DNA from: an uncultured Collinsella sp. | Lineage (GTDB): Bacteria; Actinomycetota; Coriobacteriia; Coriobacteriales; Coriobacteriaceae | Assembly (NCBI GenBank): GCA_900541475.1 | Contig: UQJV01000021.1 | Coordinates: forward strand, 1 to 31,588 | Reading direction: 5' to 3' | DNA: 31,588 bases | Shown: positions 23,431 to 31,526 of the stretch, piece after piece | Layout: each line of letters starts with the position of its first letter | How positions within the stretch are numbered: the first letter of the stretch is position 1 | Notes under the pieces: generated by a model | The model's database searches: none | Seen by the model: the letters and a program-made list of their open reading frames with translations, nothing else | Told to the model about the DNA's origin: nothing | Program-made: the position numbers and the translations under genes

Positions 23431-24726
23431 TTATTTAGCGCCCTGCATGACCTCGTCGAGGGTAACGCTGACGGCATGCTGCGTCGGGACCCAGTCGACC
23501 TTCAGGAACAACGCAGCCACCGTAATGGGGATATAGCTGAACATAAAGATCGGGAAGGTAAACAGGTTGGTCACCAGGCGCCACTTTTGCGCGCAATGGA
23601 TGTGCTTGTACTCGAAGATAGTCGTGAGCAGCGCCAGGATAAAGAAGGTCTGATACATCATGACGAAGGTCATGATGAGCGAAGCGGCACAAGCCTGCAT
23701 CTCGACTTCGGTAGCCAAGAAGCCGTGTGAGAGTCCACCCACGATGAGGAACGTCGCGTTGGCGAGCATGGAAATCAGGGACAGAAGCATGCCCGGAGCG
23801 ATGGTCATAAACATGTCGTAGGCGGCAAAGCGATGGTAACGGAAGGTCGACTTGACCAAGTGCTTACCATATGTAAAGAACACCTGATAAAAGCCCTTGG
23901 TCCAGCGCATACGCTGCTTCCAGGATGCCTTGAACGTCACGGGTTGCTCGTCAAAGAACTCTGCCGGCGCATAACCGATGCGGATGCCGTGAATGGCGCA
24001 GAACGTGGTGAACTGAATGTCCTCGGTCAGCGTGTGGAACTGCCAGCCGTGCATGCCCTCAATAACACTGGCGGAGATGAGGTAGCCCGAACCCGAGACG
24101 GCGCAAGAAGTCTTGCAGATGTTGCGCGCGTTGTTGAGAAAGCGTGCCTCGCGCAGATACCAGGTGGCATTAGCTGCCGAGATCCACGAGCTGCCGAAGT
24201 TCTTGGAGTTGCGGTAGCTTGTGACCACATGGAAGCCCTGGTCAAAGGCGTCATTCATCTTGGATACGTAATCGCGGGAGATAACGTTATCGGCGTCAAA
24301 AATAAAGTAGCCCTCAAAGGTATCGGGATACTCGTTAAGAATGCGGTCAAAACCAAAGTCCATGACCCAGCTCTTACCCTTACGGGCCAGGTCGTTACGC
24401 TCATAGACGATGGCGCCAGCCTCGCGAGCGAGCTGCGCCGTGTTATCGGTGCAGGCATCGGCAACCACGAAGACCTCGATAAGCTCGGACGGATAGTCCT
24501 GGTCTTTGATGGAGCGCACGAGATTGGCAATTACCGCCTCCTCGTTATGCGCCGCAATAAAGAAGGCATAGCGATGGAGCTTTTTGGCCTTGGGAGGTGC
24601 GACCTCACCGCGCAGGGCGCCAATGACAAAGAAGACCACCTGGTACAGAAAGCAGACCGTGAGCAGCGTAACCACAATCTGGTTAAAGATCACGATGGGC
24701 GTGTTGGTTTGTAAAAAGGCGAGCAT
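23431..24726 (-). CDS. Processive family 2 glycosyltransferase, membrane-bound
   Basis: The 431-residue protein resembles BcsA/NodC/PgaC-type enzymes that build and export beta-linked polysaccharide. One N-terminal membrane helix (about 11-37) precedes the GT-A domain with VADACTDNT near 88-96, metal-binding D144-A-D146, T234-E-D236 and the processivity motif QRMRW at 271-275. Three or four membrane helices follow (about 303-331, 345-372, 385-409). The start has GGGAGC four to five bases upstream. No PilZ or partner polymer gene is adjacent. Product sugar unknown; cellulose, poly-N-acetylglucosamine and hyaluronan types cannot be separated by eye. Confidence 0.87.
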   Translation of the reverse strand: MLAFLQTNTPIVIFNQIVVTLLTVCFLYQVVFFVIGALRGEVAPPKAKKLHRYAFFIAAHNEEAVIANLVRSIKDQDYPSELIEVFVVADACTDNTAQLAREAGAIVYERNDLARKGKSWVMDFGFDRILNEYPDTFEGYFIFDADNVISRDYVSKMNDAFDQGFHVVTSYRNSKNFGSSWISAANATWYLREARFLNNARNICKTSCAVSGSGYLISASVIEGMHGWQFHTLTEDIQFTTFCAIHGIRIGYAPAEFFDEQPVTFKASWKQRMRWTKGFYQVFFTYGKHLVKSTFRYHRFAAYDMFMTIAPGMLLSLISMLANATFLIVGGLSHGFLATEVEMQACAASLIMTFVMMYQTFFILALLTTIFEYKHIHCAQKWRLVTNLFTFPIFMFSYIPITVAALFLKVDWVPTQHAVSVTLDEVMQGAK

Positions 24727-24763
24727 GCAGGCTCCCAGGAACGCGTTACGTAAACAACCCTAT

Positions 24764-24790
24764 ATCTTACCGCAGGCTAGGGGCGTTCAA
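24764..24790 (-). promoter_or_regulatory. Candidate promoter of the glycosyltransferase gene
   Basis: TTGAAC (24785-24790), a short 15-base spacer and TAAGAT (24764-24769) on the minus strand, in the 82-bp gap after the pseudouridine synthase stop. No terminator was seen in the same gap, so readthrough is possible. Confidence 0.35.
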
Positions 24791-24808
24791 GAAACCACCT
24801 AATACTAA

Positions 24809-25822
24809 CTAGGCTTCGAGAAGACCGAGCTGCGGAACGATTTCATCTCCAGCGGCCGTGCGACCGAGCGAGCGCGGAGCCAGATCATCCAAAACCGCCG
24901 CAAGGTCCCACGGCAGCTCGTCGCGGCACTCAATGCGCTCCCCCGTCACGGGATGATCGAACGCCACACGCCAGGAATGGAGGAACTGCCTGGTCAGGCC
25001 CTGATCGGCGCGCGCATCGCACTTGCCGTAAAGCGGATCGCCCACGCAAGCGTGGTTGATATGGCGCATGTGCACACGAATCTGATGCGTGCGGCCGGTA
25101 AAAAGGTGGCACTCGACGAGCGTGTAGCCGTCGTCGAAACGCGTGGAATCAAAGCGCTCGAGCACCTTGAAGGTCGTGATGGCCTGGCGCGCAAAGGGGT
25201 CATCAGAAACCGCCATCTTCACGCGGTCGCGCGTTGAGCGGGCAATACCGGTGTTGATAGTGCCCTCGTCCATGGCGATGTGTCCGTGAACGAGCGTAAT
25301 GTAGCGGCGGTCGAGCGTACGCGTACGGATGAGATTTTGAAGCGCGCGCTGGGTGTCGTCGTCTTTTGCCGCGAGCATAAGGCCCGAGGTATCGCGATCC
25401 AGGCGATGCACGATGCCGGGGCGGTCCTCACCCTGCACGGTGCCCAGATGGTCGATACCGCAGTGATAGACCAGGGCATTCGCGAGCGTACCGCTCTCAT
25501 GACCATGCGCAGGATGGCACACCAGGCCGCGCTGCTTGGAAAGCACGATGAGGTAATCGTCCTCGTAGCGGATATCGAGGGGAATGGCCTCGGGAATCAC
25601 GTCAGTCGGATCGTGAGGCTCGGGCAGGTCAACCGAGATGCGGTCACCGGCGCGTACGGCATACTTTTTTGACAAACAGGTCTCGCCGTTCACGATTACG
25701 GCGCCGCCCTCGATCAGATGCGCGCAGGCAGAGCGCGTAGGGCAGCCGTCATTGGCGCCCAGATAGGCGTCAAGGCGCTGACCAGCGGCATCGTCGGCAA
25801 CAAGGATATGGATGTCGGCCAT
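24809..25822 (-). CDS. RluA/RluD-family rRNA pseudouridine synthase
   Basis: The 337-residue protein modifies uridines in structured RNA, most likely 23S rRNA. An N-terminal S4 domain (about 13-65) is followed by the catalytic domain with HRLDRDTSG at 139-147 (nucleophile D142), and the conserved CHLFTGRTHQIRVHM near 237-251 and GDPLYG. Its ATG shares one base with the lspA stop; AAAGGA lies about ten bases upstream. Pairing with lspA is common in Gram-positives (ylyB). The exact RNA target is not shown by sequence. Confidence 0.92.
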   Translation of the reverse strand: MADIHILVADDAAGQRLDAYLGANDGCPTRSACAHLIEGGAVIVNGETCLSKKYAVRAGDRISVDLPEPHDPTDVIPEAIPLDIRYEDDYLIVLSKQRGLVCHPAHGHESGTLANALVYHCGIDHLGTVQGEDRPGIVHRLDRDTSGLMLAAKDDDTQRALQNLIRTRTLDRRYITLVHGHIAMDEGTINTGIARSTRDRVKMAVSDDPFARQAITTFKVLERFDSTRFDDGYTLVECHLFTGRTHQIRVHMRHINHACVGDPLYGKCDARADQGLTRQFLHSWRVAFDHPVTGERIECRDELPWDLAAVLDDLAPRSLGRTAAGDEIVPQLGLLEA

Positions 25823-26421
25823 TAGCGCTCATTCCTTTCGCGAATCTTGCGGGCACGCTCCCCACGCTGCTTGGCTTTGCGCTTGGCGCGGGCCTCGTCA
25901 CGAGCGTTAAGCTCGGCGGTCGCATCGACCTCACGGGCCGCGGGGCTCAAGAACATGTAGCCAAAGAGGGCAAGCACGACGCCTACGGTGATGCCGATAT
26001 CGGCCACATTGAAGACGGGGAAGTCGATGAAGGTGGTGGCAATAAAATCAGTCACGAAGCCAAAGGCCAAACGATCGATAGCGTTGCCGATAGCACCGCC
26101 CGCAACCATCGCCATGCCCACAACCTCAAGATGGGCGAGCTGGGGTGCACGAACGAGGTACACGGCAATAGCGATAATGACCGCCAACGCCAGCGCGGCA
26201 AACGCGATGCCATGCCCCTCGCCCATGCTAAAGGCAGCACCGATATTGCGGACAAACATAAAGTCGATAACACCGGGGATGACGGTCACATGCAAAGCGT
26301 CGCCCACGGCACGAACCGCAAGCTTGGTCAGCTGGTCAACAAGCAGCACAACCAGCGCCACCCCACCAGCAGCACCCAACCGCCAACGCAAAGGCGGCGC
26401 CATATCCGCACCACGACCCAA
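25822..26421 (-). CDS. lspA: Lipoprotein signal peptidase (SPase II)
   Basis: LspA removes signal peptides of prolipoproteins after lipid attachment. The 199-residue protein has four membrane helices and the catalytic pair D116 (GNAIDR) and D141 (FNVAD), with VRNIGAAFSMG at 57-67. After about residue 160 an extra Arg/Lys/Glu-rich tail of some 38 residues extends into the cytosol; most LspA proteins are about 150-170 residues. The start TTG at 26421 is chosen because AGGGGA lies five bases upstream; ATG at 26403 has no proper ribosome site. A TATAAG-like -10 box lies near 26471-26480, but its -35 is weak. Confidence 0.9.
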   Translation of the reverse strand: MGRGADMAPPLRWRLGAAGGVALVVLLVDQLTKLAVRAVGDALHVTVIPGVIDFMFVRNIGAAFSMGEGHGIAFAALALAVIIAIAVYLVRAPQLAHLEVVGMAMVAGGAIGNAIDRLAFGFVTDFIATTFIDFPVFNVADIGITVGVVLALFGYMFLSPAAREVDATAELNARDEARAKRKAKQRGERARKIRERNER

Positions 26422-26540
26422 AGAAATCCCCTACCCTCAGATAATCAAATTCCGTTTAACGCAAATAACCATCTTATATTGCCACACGCAGAGCACACGA
26501 CACATACGCTAACGTCAGATAAATAACCAGCATAAAAGAA

Positions 26541-26569
26541 AGCGGCATTCCGGATAACGGAATGTCGCT
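26541..26569. terminator. Bidirectional terminator between ileS and lspA
   Basis: A 12-bp stem (26541-26552 with 26558-26569, one mismatch), 5-base loop, is flanked by T-rich tails on both strands (TTTTCTT on plus, TTCTTTTA on minus). It follows the ileS stop by about 70 bases and separates ileS from lspA. Confidence 0.75.
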
Positions 26570-26640
26570 TTTCTTCAGCGGAGCAAATGGGCCGAAGGCG
26601 TCAAATTCTCCCTATAACTAAAATGCCGAGTTACCGTGCC

Positions 26641-29442
26641 TTAAAGGGCATTCGCACACCTCTTGCAAATGTGAGCGTGACCGTTGTACTCGCCAACGGT
26701 GGTGCGGTAATTCCAGCAACGGTCGCAGCACTCGCCCTCGGCAGCCTCGATGGCAACGGAGAGGTCCTCGCCCTGGGTCAGTTCAACAGCGGAGACGATG
26801 TAGAACTCGGCCAGGTCGACGGCCTTGTCGCCGGTCAGCAGCGCATACATCTCGGCGGGAACGACTGCCTTGACGCGGACCTGCTGGCTCTTAGTGAAGG
26901 TGCCGGCGGAGCGGGCATCCTCAAGGGCCTTGGTCACGGCGCTACGGAGCTCGAGCGAAGCCTCAAGCACGCCCTCAAACTCATTGGCCTCGTCGACCGT
27001 AATGGGCGACTTATACCAATCGAGCAGCGCGGCGTACTTCTGGTGATCGACGCAGCCGGTGGGTGCATAGGCCATGGCCTCGTCGACCGTGTAGGACAGG
27101 ATCGGCTGCAGGTCGCGCATGAGCATCGAGAAGAGCTCGGCAAGCACGGTCTGGGCGCTCCGGCGCTCGAGCGAGCCAGGCTTCTCGCAGTACAGACGGT
27201 CCTTCAGGGCGTCGAGATACACGTTGGACAGCTCGGTAACCACAAAGTCGTAAAGCGCACGGTAGGCGCGCGGGAACTCGTAGCTAGCGTAGGCGTCGTC
27301 GACCTCGGCCTGGACCTGGGTCAGGCGGGCAACCATGAGCTTGTCGAGCGGCAGCAGGTCGGCAAAGGCGACGCCGTCGGTCTCGGGCTCAAACTGACCC
27401 TCGAGCTCGGAGAGCAGGAAGCGCAGCGTGTTGCGGAAACGACGGTAGGCATCGGACGTACGAGCAAGAATCTCGTGGTCGATGGACACGTCGGAGCTGG
27501 TATCGACGGAAGCAACCCACAGGCGGATGATGTCGGCGCCCATCTCGTCACAGACCTTGTTGGGGTCGATAACGTTGCCGAGCGACTTGGACATCTTACG
27601 GCCCTGGCCGTCGAGGGTGAAGCCCTGCGAGACGACCGCCTTGTACGGAGCGTGGCCGTTGGCGCCCACCGAGGTGAGCAGCGAGCTCTGGAACCAACCG
27701 CGGTGCTGGTCAGAGCCCTCGAGGTAGACGTCCGCCGGGTACTCCAGCTCGGGACGGTACTCGCAGACGGCCTTCCAAGACACGCCGGAGTCCCACCACA
27801 CGTCAAGGATGTCCTTATCAGCCTTGAGGTGATGGCCACCGCACTTGGGGCAGACGCAGGCCTCGCCCAGATAGCTCTCAGGAGCGTCGGTGAACCAGGC
27901 GTCGGAGCCCTTCTCGTGGAAGAGCTTAATGACGGCGTCGAGCGTGGCGTCGTTCATGACCTTCTCGCCGCAGTCGGCGCATGTGTAACTGGGGATAGGC
28001 ACGCCCCAGTTGCGCTGGCGGCTGATGCACCAGTCGGGACGCTGCTCGACCATGGCGCCGATGCGGTTGGCGGCGTGAGCCGGATACCACTTGACGTTCT
28101 CACGGACCTCCTTGCCAGCCTGCTCGCGCAAACCGGTCTTGTCCATCGAGACGAACCACTGGTCGGTAGCACGGAAGAGCACCGGGTGCTTGCAGCGCCA
28201 GCAGTGCGGATAGCTGTGCGTGATCTTCTTCTCGAGGACCAGGGTGCCGCGCTCGCGCAGGAACTCGATGATGTGCGGGTTGGCCTCATCGGTATCCATG
28301 CCGCTGAAGGGGCCGCCGGTGCCAAACTCCTCGCCGGTGTAGAACTTGCCGTCGTCATCGACCGGCATGCAGATGTCGGTGATGCCCTCCTTGAGGCAGA
28401 CGAAGTAGTCGTCGACGCCGTGGCCGGGCGAGTTGTGGACGATACCGGTACCGTCATCGACACCGACGTAATCGGCCAGCAGCGCCACGCCCTCAACGCC
28501 GTCAAAGATCGGCTGCTTGTAGTGGATGTGGTGGAAGGTCTCGGCGGAAACCACGTAGGGCTTGCCATCGACCATGACCGGGGTGTACTCCCAGCCAAAC
28601 TCCTCACAACACTTAGGAGCCAGGTCCTCGAGCATGACCTCGGCACGGCCCTCGTGCTCAACGGCGACATAGGCGGCGCCGGGCTTAAGGGAAACGGCCT
28701 GGTCGGAGGGGATGGTCCACGGCGTGGTCGTCCAGATGATAAAGTCGACCGGGCCGTCGAAGTTCTCGAGGCCGGCGGGCTTGGAGGTCATCTCAAAGCG
28801 CACGAAAATGGACGGGCTCGTCTCGTCGGAATACTCGATCTCGGCCTCGGCGAGTGCGGTGTGGCAATGCTTGCACCAGTGAACCGGCTTGTGGCCGCGA
28901 TAGATCATGCCCTTATCGAACATGGCCTTGAAGACCTCGATGTCGGCGGCATCATGCTGGTGATAGAGCGTCAGATAGGGGTTGTCCCAATCGCCGAGCA
29001 CGCCCAGGCGACGGAAGCCGGCCTTCTGCAGCTCGATGTTCTCGACAGCGAACTTATTGCAAAGCTCGCGGATCTTAGCCGTGGAGGTCTGGTTGAACTT
29101 CTCGGTGCCGAGCTTCTCCTCGACCTTGTGCTCAATCGGCTGACCGTGGCAGTCCCAACCGGGGACATAGGGAACCTCATAGCCCTGCATCATCCAGTAG
29201 CGGTTGATCATGTCCTTGGAGATCTTATTCATGGCGTGGCCGATGTGGATCGGACCGTTGGCGTACGGAGGGCCGTCGTGCAGCACGAACTTCTTGTGAC
29301 CCTCGTTCTTCTTCAGAACCTGCTCGTAGACCTTGTTGTCCTGCCAGTCCTTGAGTCGCTTGGGCTCGGACTTGGAAAGACCGGCACGCATGGGAAAACC
29401 GGTCTTGGGCAGATTCATCGTCTGCTTGTACTCGTTTGCCAC
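26641..29442 (-). CDS. ileS: Isoleucine--tRNA ligase
   Basis: IleRS charges tRNA-Ile and edits valine. The 933-residue protein has HIGH at 66-69, the editing CP1 insertion in between, KMSKS at 616-620, and a C-terminal zinc site C906/C909/C926/C929, as in bacterial type 1 enzymes. The start GTG at 29442 follows AAAGGGG; an ATG at 29418 has no such site. Expression is controlled by an isoleucine-specific T-box leader (29486-29786). It ends in the terminator at 26541-26569. Confidence 0.97.
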   Translation of the reverse strand: MANEYKQTMNLPKTGFPMRAGLSKSEPKRLKDWQDNKVYEQVLKKNEGHKKFVLHDGPPYANGPIHIGHAMNKISKDMINRYWMMQGYEVPYVPGWDCHGQPIEHKVEEKLGTEKFNQTSTAKIRELCNKFAVENIELQKAGFRRLGVLGDWDNPYLTLYHQHDAADIEVFKAMFDKGMIYRGHKPVHWCKHCHTALAEAEIEYSDETSPSIFVRFEMTSKPAGLENFDGPVDFIIWTTTPWTIPSDQAVSLKPGAAYVAVEHEGRAEVMLEDLAPKCCEEFGWEYTPVMVDGKPYVVSAETFHHIHYKQPIFDGVEGVALLADYVGVDDGTGIVHNSPGHGVDDYFVCLKEGITDICMPVDDDGKFYTGEEFGTGGPFSGMDTDEANPHIIEFLRERGTLVLEKKITHSYPHCWRCKHPVLFRATDQWFVSMDKTGLREQAGKEVRENVKWYPAHAANRIGAMVEQRPDWCISRQRNWGVPIPSYTCADCGEKVMNDATLDAVIKLFHEKGSDAWFTDAPESYLGEACVCPKCGGHHLKADKDILDVWWDSGVSWKAVCEYRPELEYPADVYLEGSDQHRGWFQSSLLTSVGANGHAPYKAVVSQGFTLDGQGRKMSKSLGNVIDPNKVCDEMGADIIRLWVASVDTSSDVSIDHEILARTSDAYRRFRNTLRFLLSELEGQFEPETDGVAFADLLPLDKLMVARLTQVQAEVDDAYASYEFPRAYRALYDFVVTELSNVYLDALKDRLYCEKPGSLERRSAQTVLAELFSMLMRDLQPILSYTVDEAMAYAPTGCVDHQKYAALLDWYKSPITVDEANEFEGVLEASLELRSAVTKALEDARSAGTFTKSQQVRVKAVVPAEMYALLTGDKAVDLAEFYIVSAVELTQGEDLSVAIEAAEGECCDRCWNYRTTVGEYNGHAHICKRCANAL

Positions 29443-29485
29443 GGTACCCCTTTCATGTCGTGGGCGCGCACGCCCTCTGGGCACC

Positions 29486-29522
29486 AAAAAAGCGCCCGTC
29501 CCTACAAGCTGGGACGAAGCGC
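29486..29522 (-). terminator. T-box regulated terminator of the ileS leader
   Basis: Stem arms 29492-29502 and 29511-29522 (one or two mispairs) with an 8-base loop are followed by six T on the minus strand. CCCAGCUU within the 5' arm and loop is the exact complement of AAGCUGGG in the antiterminator (29566-29573), giving the mutually exclusive pairing expected of a T-box. Confidence 0.8.
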
Positions 29523-29786
29523 CATAAAACAGGCAGTCTGCCCGTAAAAGCTCTTCGCTTAACCACCCAGCTTAGATGCCCTCGCCCGCGTATTCGCGCG
29601 CTCGCATCCGTTACTCGGCTGGCCTGTATCGACGGCCATCTCGGCGATGTCTACTAAGACGAACCTGCGCGGCACGTCCGTTGGGATCGCAGCTCCGGGG
29701 TGATTTTCATCGGTCGCATGCACGGGTTCTCAGCGCTCCCCGCTCTCTGTGGCATGCGGACGGCCGACTACTCGTCCCCATCAACG
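29486..29786 (-). ncRNA. T-box leader (isoleucine specifier) controlling ileS
   Basis: Read on the minus strand, stem I is closed by CGUUG (29782-29786) with CAACG (29679-29683). It shows GAUGGGGACGAGUAG near its base, a GCAUGC/GCAUGC helix, AGAGAG and the distal loop, and the specifier AUC (complement of 29702-29704, isoleucine) in GAUGAAAAUCACC. An AGUAG/GAGAUGG stem II region follows. The antiterminator carries GGGUGGUUAAGCG (29556-29568), whose UGGU can pair with the ACCA end of uncharged tRNA-Ile. The terminator is at 29486-29522. Uncharged tRNA-Ile is expected to allow transcription of ileS. The part after UGGU departs from the usual ACCGCG. Confidence 0.88.
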
Positions 29787-29880
29787 CTTATGCGGAGTAT
29801 GCTAGCACGTTCCACGCCGACGAAAAACCCTCAACACTGGTTTTATACGTTCGAAATTTCTCGCGGCTGTGGACCTTCTC

Positions 29881-29910
29881 TTGGAGCAAAATACCTGAAA
29901 GCACTTTATC
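29881..29910 (+). promoter_or_regulatory. Candidate promoter of the GldA-like gene
   Basis: TTGGAG (29881-29886), an 18-base spacer and TTTATC (29905-29910). Transcription would start near 29917, immediately before the AAGAAGG ribosome site. It lies in the same gap as the (unlocated) divergent ileS leader promoter, near 29800-29870. Confidence 0.4.
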
Positions 29911-29928
29911 GAACGAAAGAAGGTTGCT

Positions 29929-31011
29929 ATGCGCACGATTGGAATGAGCGACTACACCGTTGGCGAGGATTGCTTTGACGAGCTGCCCACCGCACTGGCG
30001 GAGTACGGAGCGACCAAGGTCGCGATCATCGGTGGCAAGCGGGCACTGGCCGCAGCACTTCCCGGTATCGAAGCTGCGCTAGCGGGTACCGACGTCGAGA
30101 TTCTGGAGACGCGCGTCTACGGCACCAACAGTACGCGCGCCAATATCGCCAAGGTCGTAAACTCCCCCGCCTGCCAGGAAGCCGACGTGCTCATTGCTTG
30201 CGGCGGCGGCAAGGCGCTCGACACCGTGAAGACCGCAGCCATCGAGCTCAGGAAGATCGTCTTTACGGTGCCGACGATTTGCTCCAACTGCTCCGCTGCG
30301 ACCGCCATTGCCGTCGTGTACAACGACGATGGCTCGCTCGAGGGCTATTCGTACCCCAACCGACCGGCGCACATCTTCATCAACCCCAAGATCATCGCCA
30401 AGGCACCGGCAGAGTACTTCTGGGCCGGCGTGGGCGATGCCCTGTCCAAACAGCCAGAGGTCGAGTACGCCACGAGCGCCGGCAACCTGGAGCACACCGC
30501 CGGTCTTGGCCTGGCGCTCGCCCACACCTGTTCCGAGCCACTGTTTACCTATGGCGTCCAGGGTCTTGAGGACGTGCGCCAGAACCTGTCGAGCGAGGCC
30601 GTCAAGCAGATCGCGCTCGACATCGTGGTCAACACGGGCTACGTCTCCAACCTGACCAACCAGAACGATTACTACTACAACTCGAGCGTGGCGCACGCGT
30701 TCTACAACGCCACCTGCAGCATTCCGCGTGAGGGCACTTACCTGCACGGCGAGGTCGTGAGCCTGGGCGTGCTCGTGCTGTTTGCCTATACGGGCGACAC
30801 CGAGAACCTTGAGCGCTATGCTGCCTTTAACAAGCAGATGGGGCTGCCCGTGACGCTTGAGCAGGTCGGGCTTTCCGAGTCCGATATCCCGGCCCTGTGC
30901 GGGTACGCGCACGCCACCAACGAGTGGAAGCAAGGCAACCCGGAGCCCTTCACCGACGAGAAGTTCGCCGCCGCCATCAAGGCCGCCAACGCCTACGGCC
31001 GCACGCTCTAG
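29929..31011 (+). CDS. Glycerol dehydrogenase-like, metal-dependent alcohol dehydrogenase
   Basis: This 360-residue NAD-dependent oxidoreductase belongs to the GldA branch of iron-containing dehydrogenases. The nucleotide-binding half has IIGGKRAL near 33-40 and ACGGGKALDTVK at 90-101, PTICSNCSAATAIAVVY at 115-131, and the metal ligands D170 (GVGDALSK), H256 (VAHAFYN) and H273 (YLHGEVVSLG). The ATG follows GAAGG six bases upstream. It stands alone, ended by a strong terminator. Glycerol, another vicinal diol or a hydroxy-ketone are possible substrates; the Cys-rich SNCS segment differs from the usual STCA and leaves specificity open. Confidence 0.88.
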   Translation: MRTIGMSDYTVGEDCFDELPTALAEYGATKVAIIGGKRALAAALPGIEAALAGTDVEILETRVYGTNSTRANIAKVVNSPACQEADVLIACGGGKALDTVKTAAIELRKIVFTVPTICSNCSAATAIAVVYNDDGSLEGYSYPNRPAHIFINPKIIAKAPAEYFWAGVGDALSKQPEVEYATSAGNLEHTAGLGLALAHTCSEPLFTYGVQGLEDVRQNLSSEAVKQIALDIVVNTGYVSNLTNQNDYYYNSSVAHAFYNATCSIPREGTYLHGEVVSLGVLVLFAYTGDTENLERYAAFNKQMGLPVTLEQVGLSESDIPALCGYAHATNEWKQGNPEPFTDEKFAAAIKAANAYGRTL

Positions 31012-31020
31012 GCCTAACCC

Positions 31021-31064
31021 AAAACCACCACAAAGGGGACAGGCACCTTTGTGGTGGTTTTTTA
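31021..31064 (+). terminator. Terminator/REP-like palindrome after the GldA-like gene
   Basis: A perfect 16-bp stem (31021-31036 with 31046-31061) with loop GGACAGGCA is followed by T-rich TTTTTATT. It begins nine bases after the stop codon. It is nearly identical, loop included, to the element at 23382-23422. Confidence 0.88.
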
Positions 31065-31188
31065 TTGCTCCAACATTTAGTTCGCACTCGAACCCGATTC
31101 TATACGAGAAAGGGTCCGGGTACGTTTTTTTTGTTTATCGGTAATTCTGCGGAAGGACCACTCGGAACGGTAAACAGAAACGAACAGA

Positions 31189-31230
31189 GGCAGAGTACCA
31201 TCGTGGTGATGGTATCCTGCCTTTTGTTTT
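31189..31230 (+). terminator. Terminator-like hairpin without an upstream gene
   Basis: Arms 31189-31202 and 31208-31221 pair at 12 of 14 positions around GTGGT and are followed by TTTTGTTTT. It could end an untranslated RNA starting somewhere after 31065, or act as a backup terminator for the dehydrogenase gene. Confidence 0.6.
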
Positions 31231-31293
31231 GCGGAACCAAGGTCGCTTTATGCGAACTTGATCGCCACTTATATGGCGCATTGATGGCAATTG

Positions 31294-31423
31294 CTGCGTA
31301 CGTGCGTACCGGGAGCCTGTACACCTCTGGCAAAGCGTAACACGCTAGACTTTGTTCCAAAGTCCGTGTGCTAAGGTGGCAGGGCCCTTAGAATTCCTGT
31401 GGAGTGTGTACGCACGTACGCAG
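31294..31423. repeat. 130-bp element with perfect 16-bp terminal inverted repeats
   Basis: CTGCGTACGTGCGTAC (31294-31309) is repeated in exact reverse complement at 31408-31423. Each arm is itself a near-tandem of TGCGTACG. Between them lie a hairpin at 31340-31369 (ACACG + GACTTTG arms, TTC loop, 3-base bulge) and another at 31371-31391 (CTAAGG/CCTTAG). No transposase gene or clear target duplication is seen. It may be a MITE-like element, a pair of protein binding sites or a structured RNA. Confidence 0.6.
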
Positions 31424-31526
31424 GAAAACAGCAAATTACGCTATATCAGGGCGTTCTTTCATTGGAGCTTATGGTATACACGGCTTAGTTCAACAAATAA
31501 GAATTTATATACTAAGGAGAATATTG

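Larger units (their letters stand above)
31062..31526. other. Non-coding, structured and AT-rich intergenic stretch
   Basis: No reading frame here has a ribosome site or family-like sequence. The stretch holds a T8 run (31125-31132), a terminator-like hairpin (31189-31230), a small CGCCA/TGGCG hairpin (31263-31278), the inverted-repeat element 31294-31423, and an AT-rich end leading to the gene start at 31527. TATACA at 31475-31480 is a possible -10 box for that gene. Confidence 0.6.

Noticed and set aside
23393..23432. GGTGGTTTT/GGTGGTGGTTA tandem as a possible CRISPR-like or microsatellite repeat
   Set aside because: Only two imperfect units at a gene end; explained by the terminator arm and the adjacent stop region.
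26587..29547. A 986-codon open frame opposite ileS
   Set aside because: The opposite strand encodes a complete IleRS with all motifs; this frame has only low-complexity residues.
29560..29947. Short plus-strand open frames across the ileS leader
   Set aside because: They overlap the T-box leader RNA and the dehydrogenase promoter, have no ribosome site and no family resemblance.
31075..31125. A GGTTCGAGT-like stretch on the minus strand suggesting a tRNA T-arm
   Set aside because: The flanking bases do not form the T-stem, and no acceptor or anticodon arm can be folded.
31100..31360. Minus-strand 86-codon and plus-strand 147-codon frames in the right intergenic stretch
   Set aside because: They cross terminator hairpins and the inverted repeat, lack ribosome sites and show no family-like sequence.
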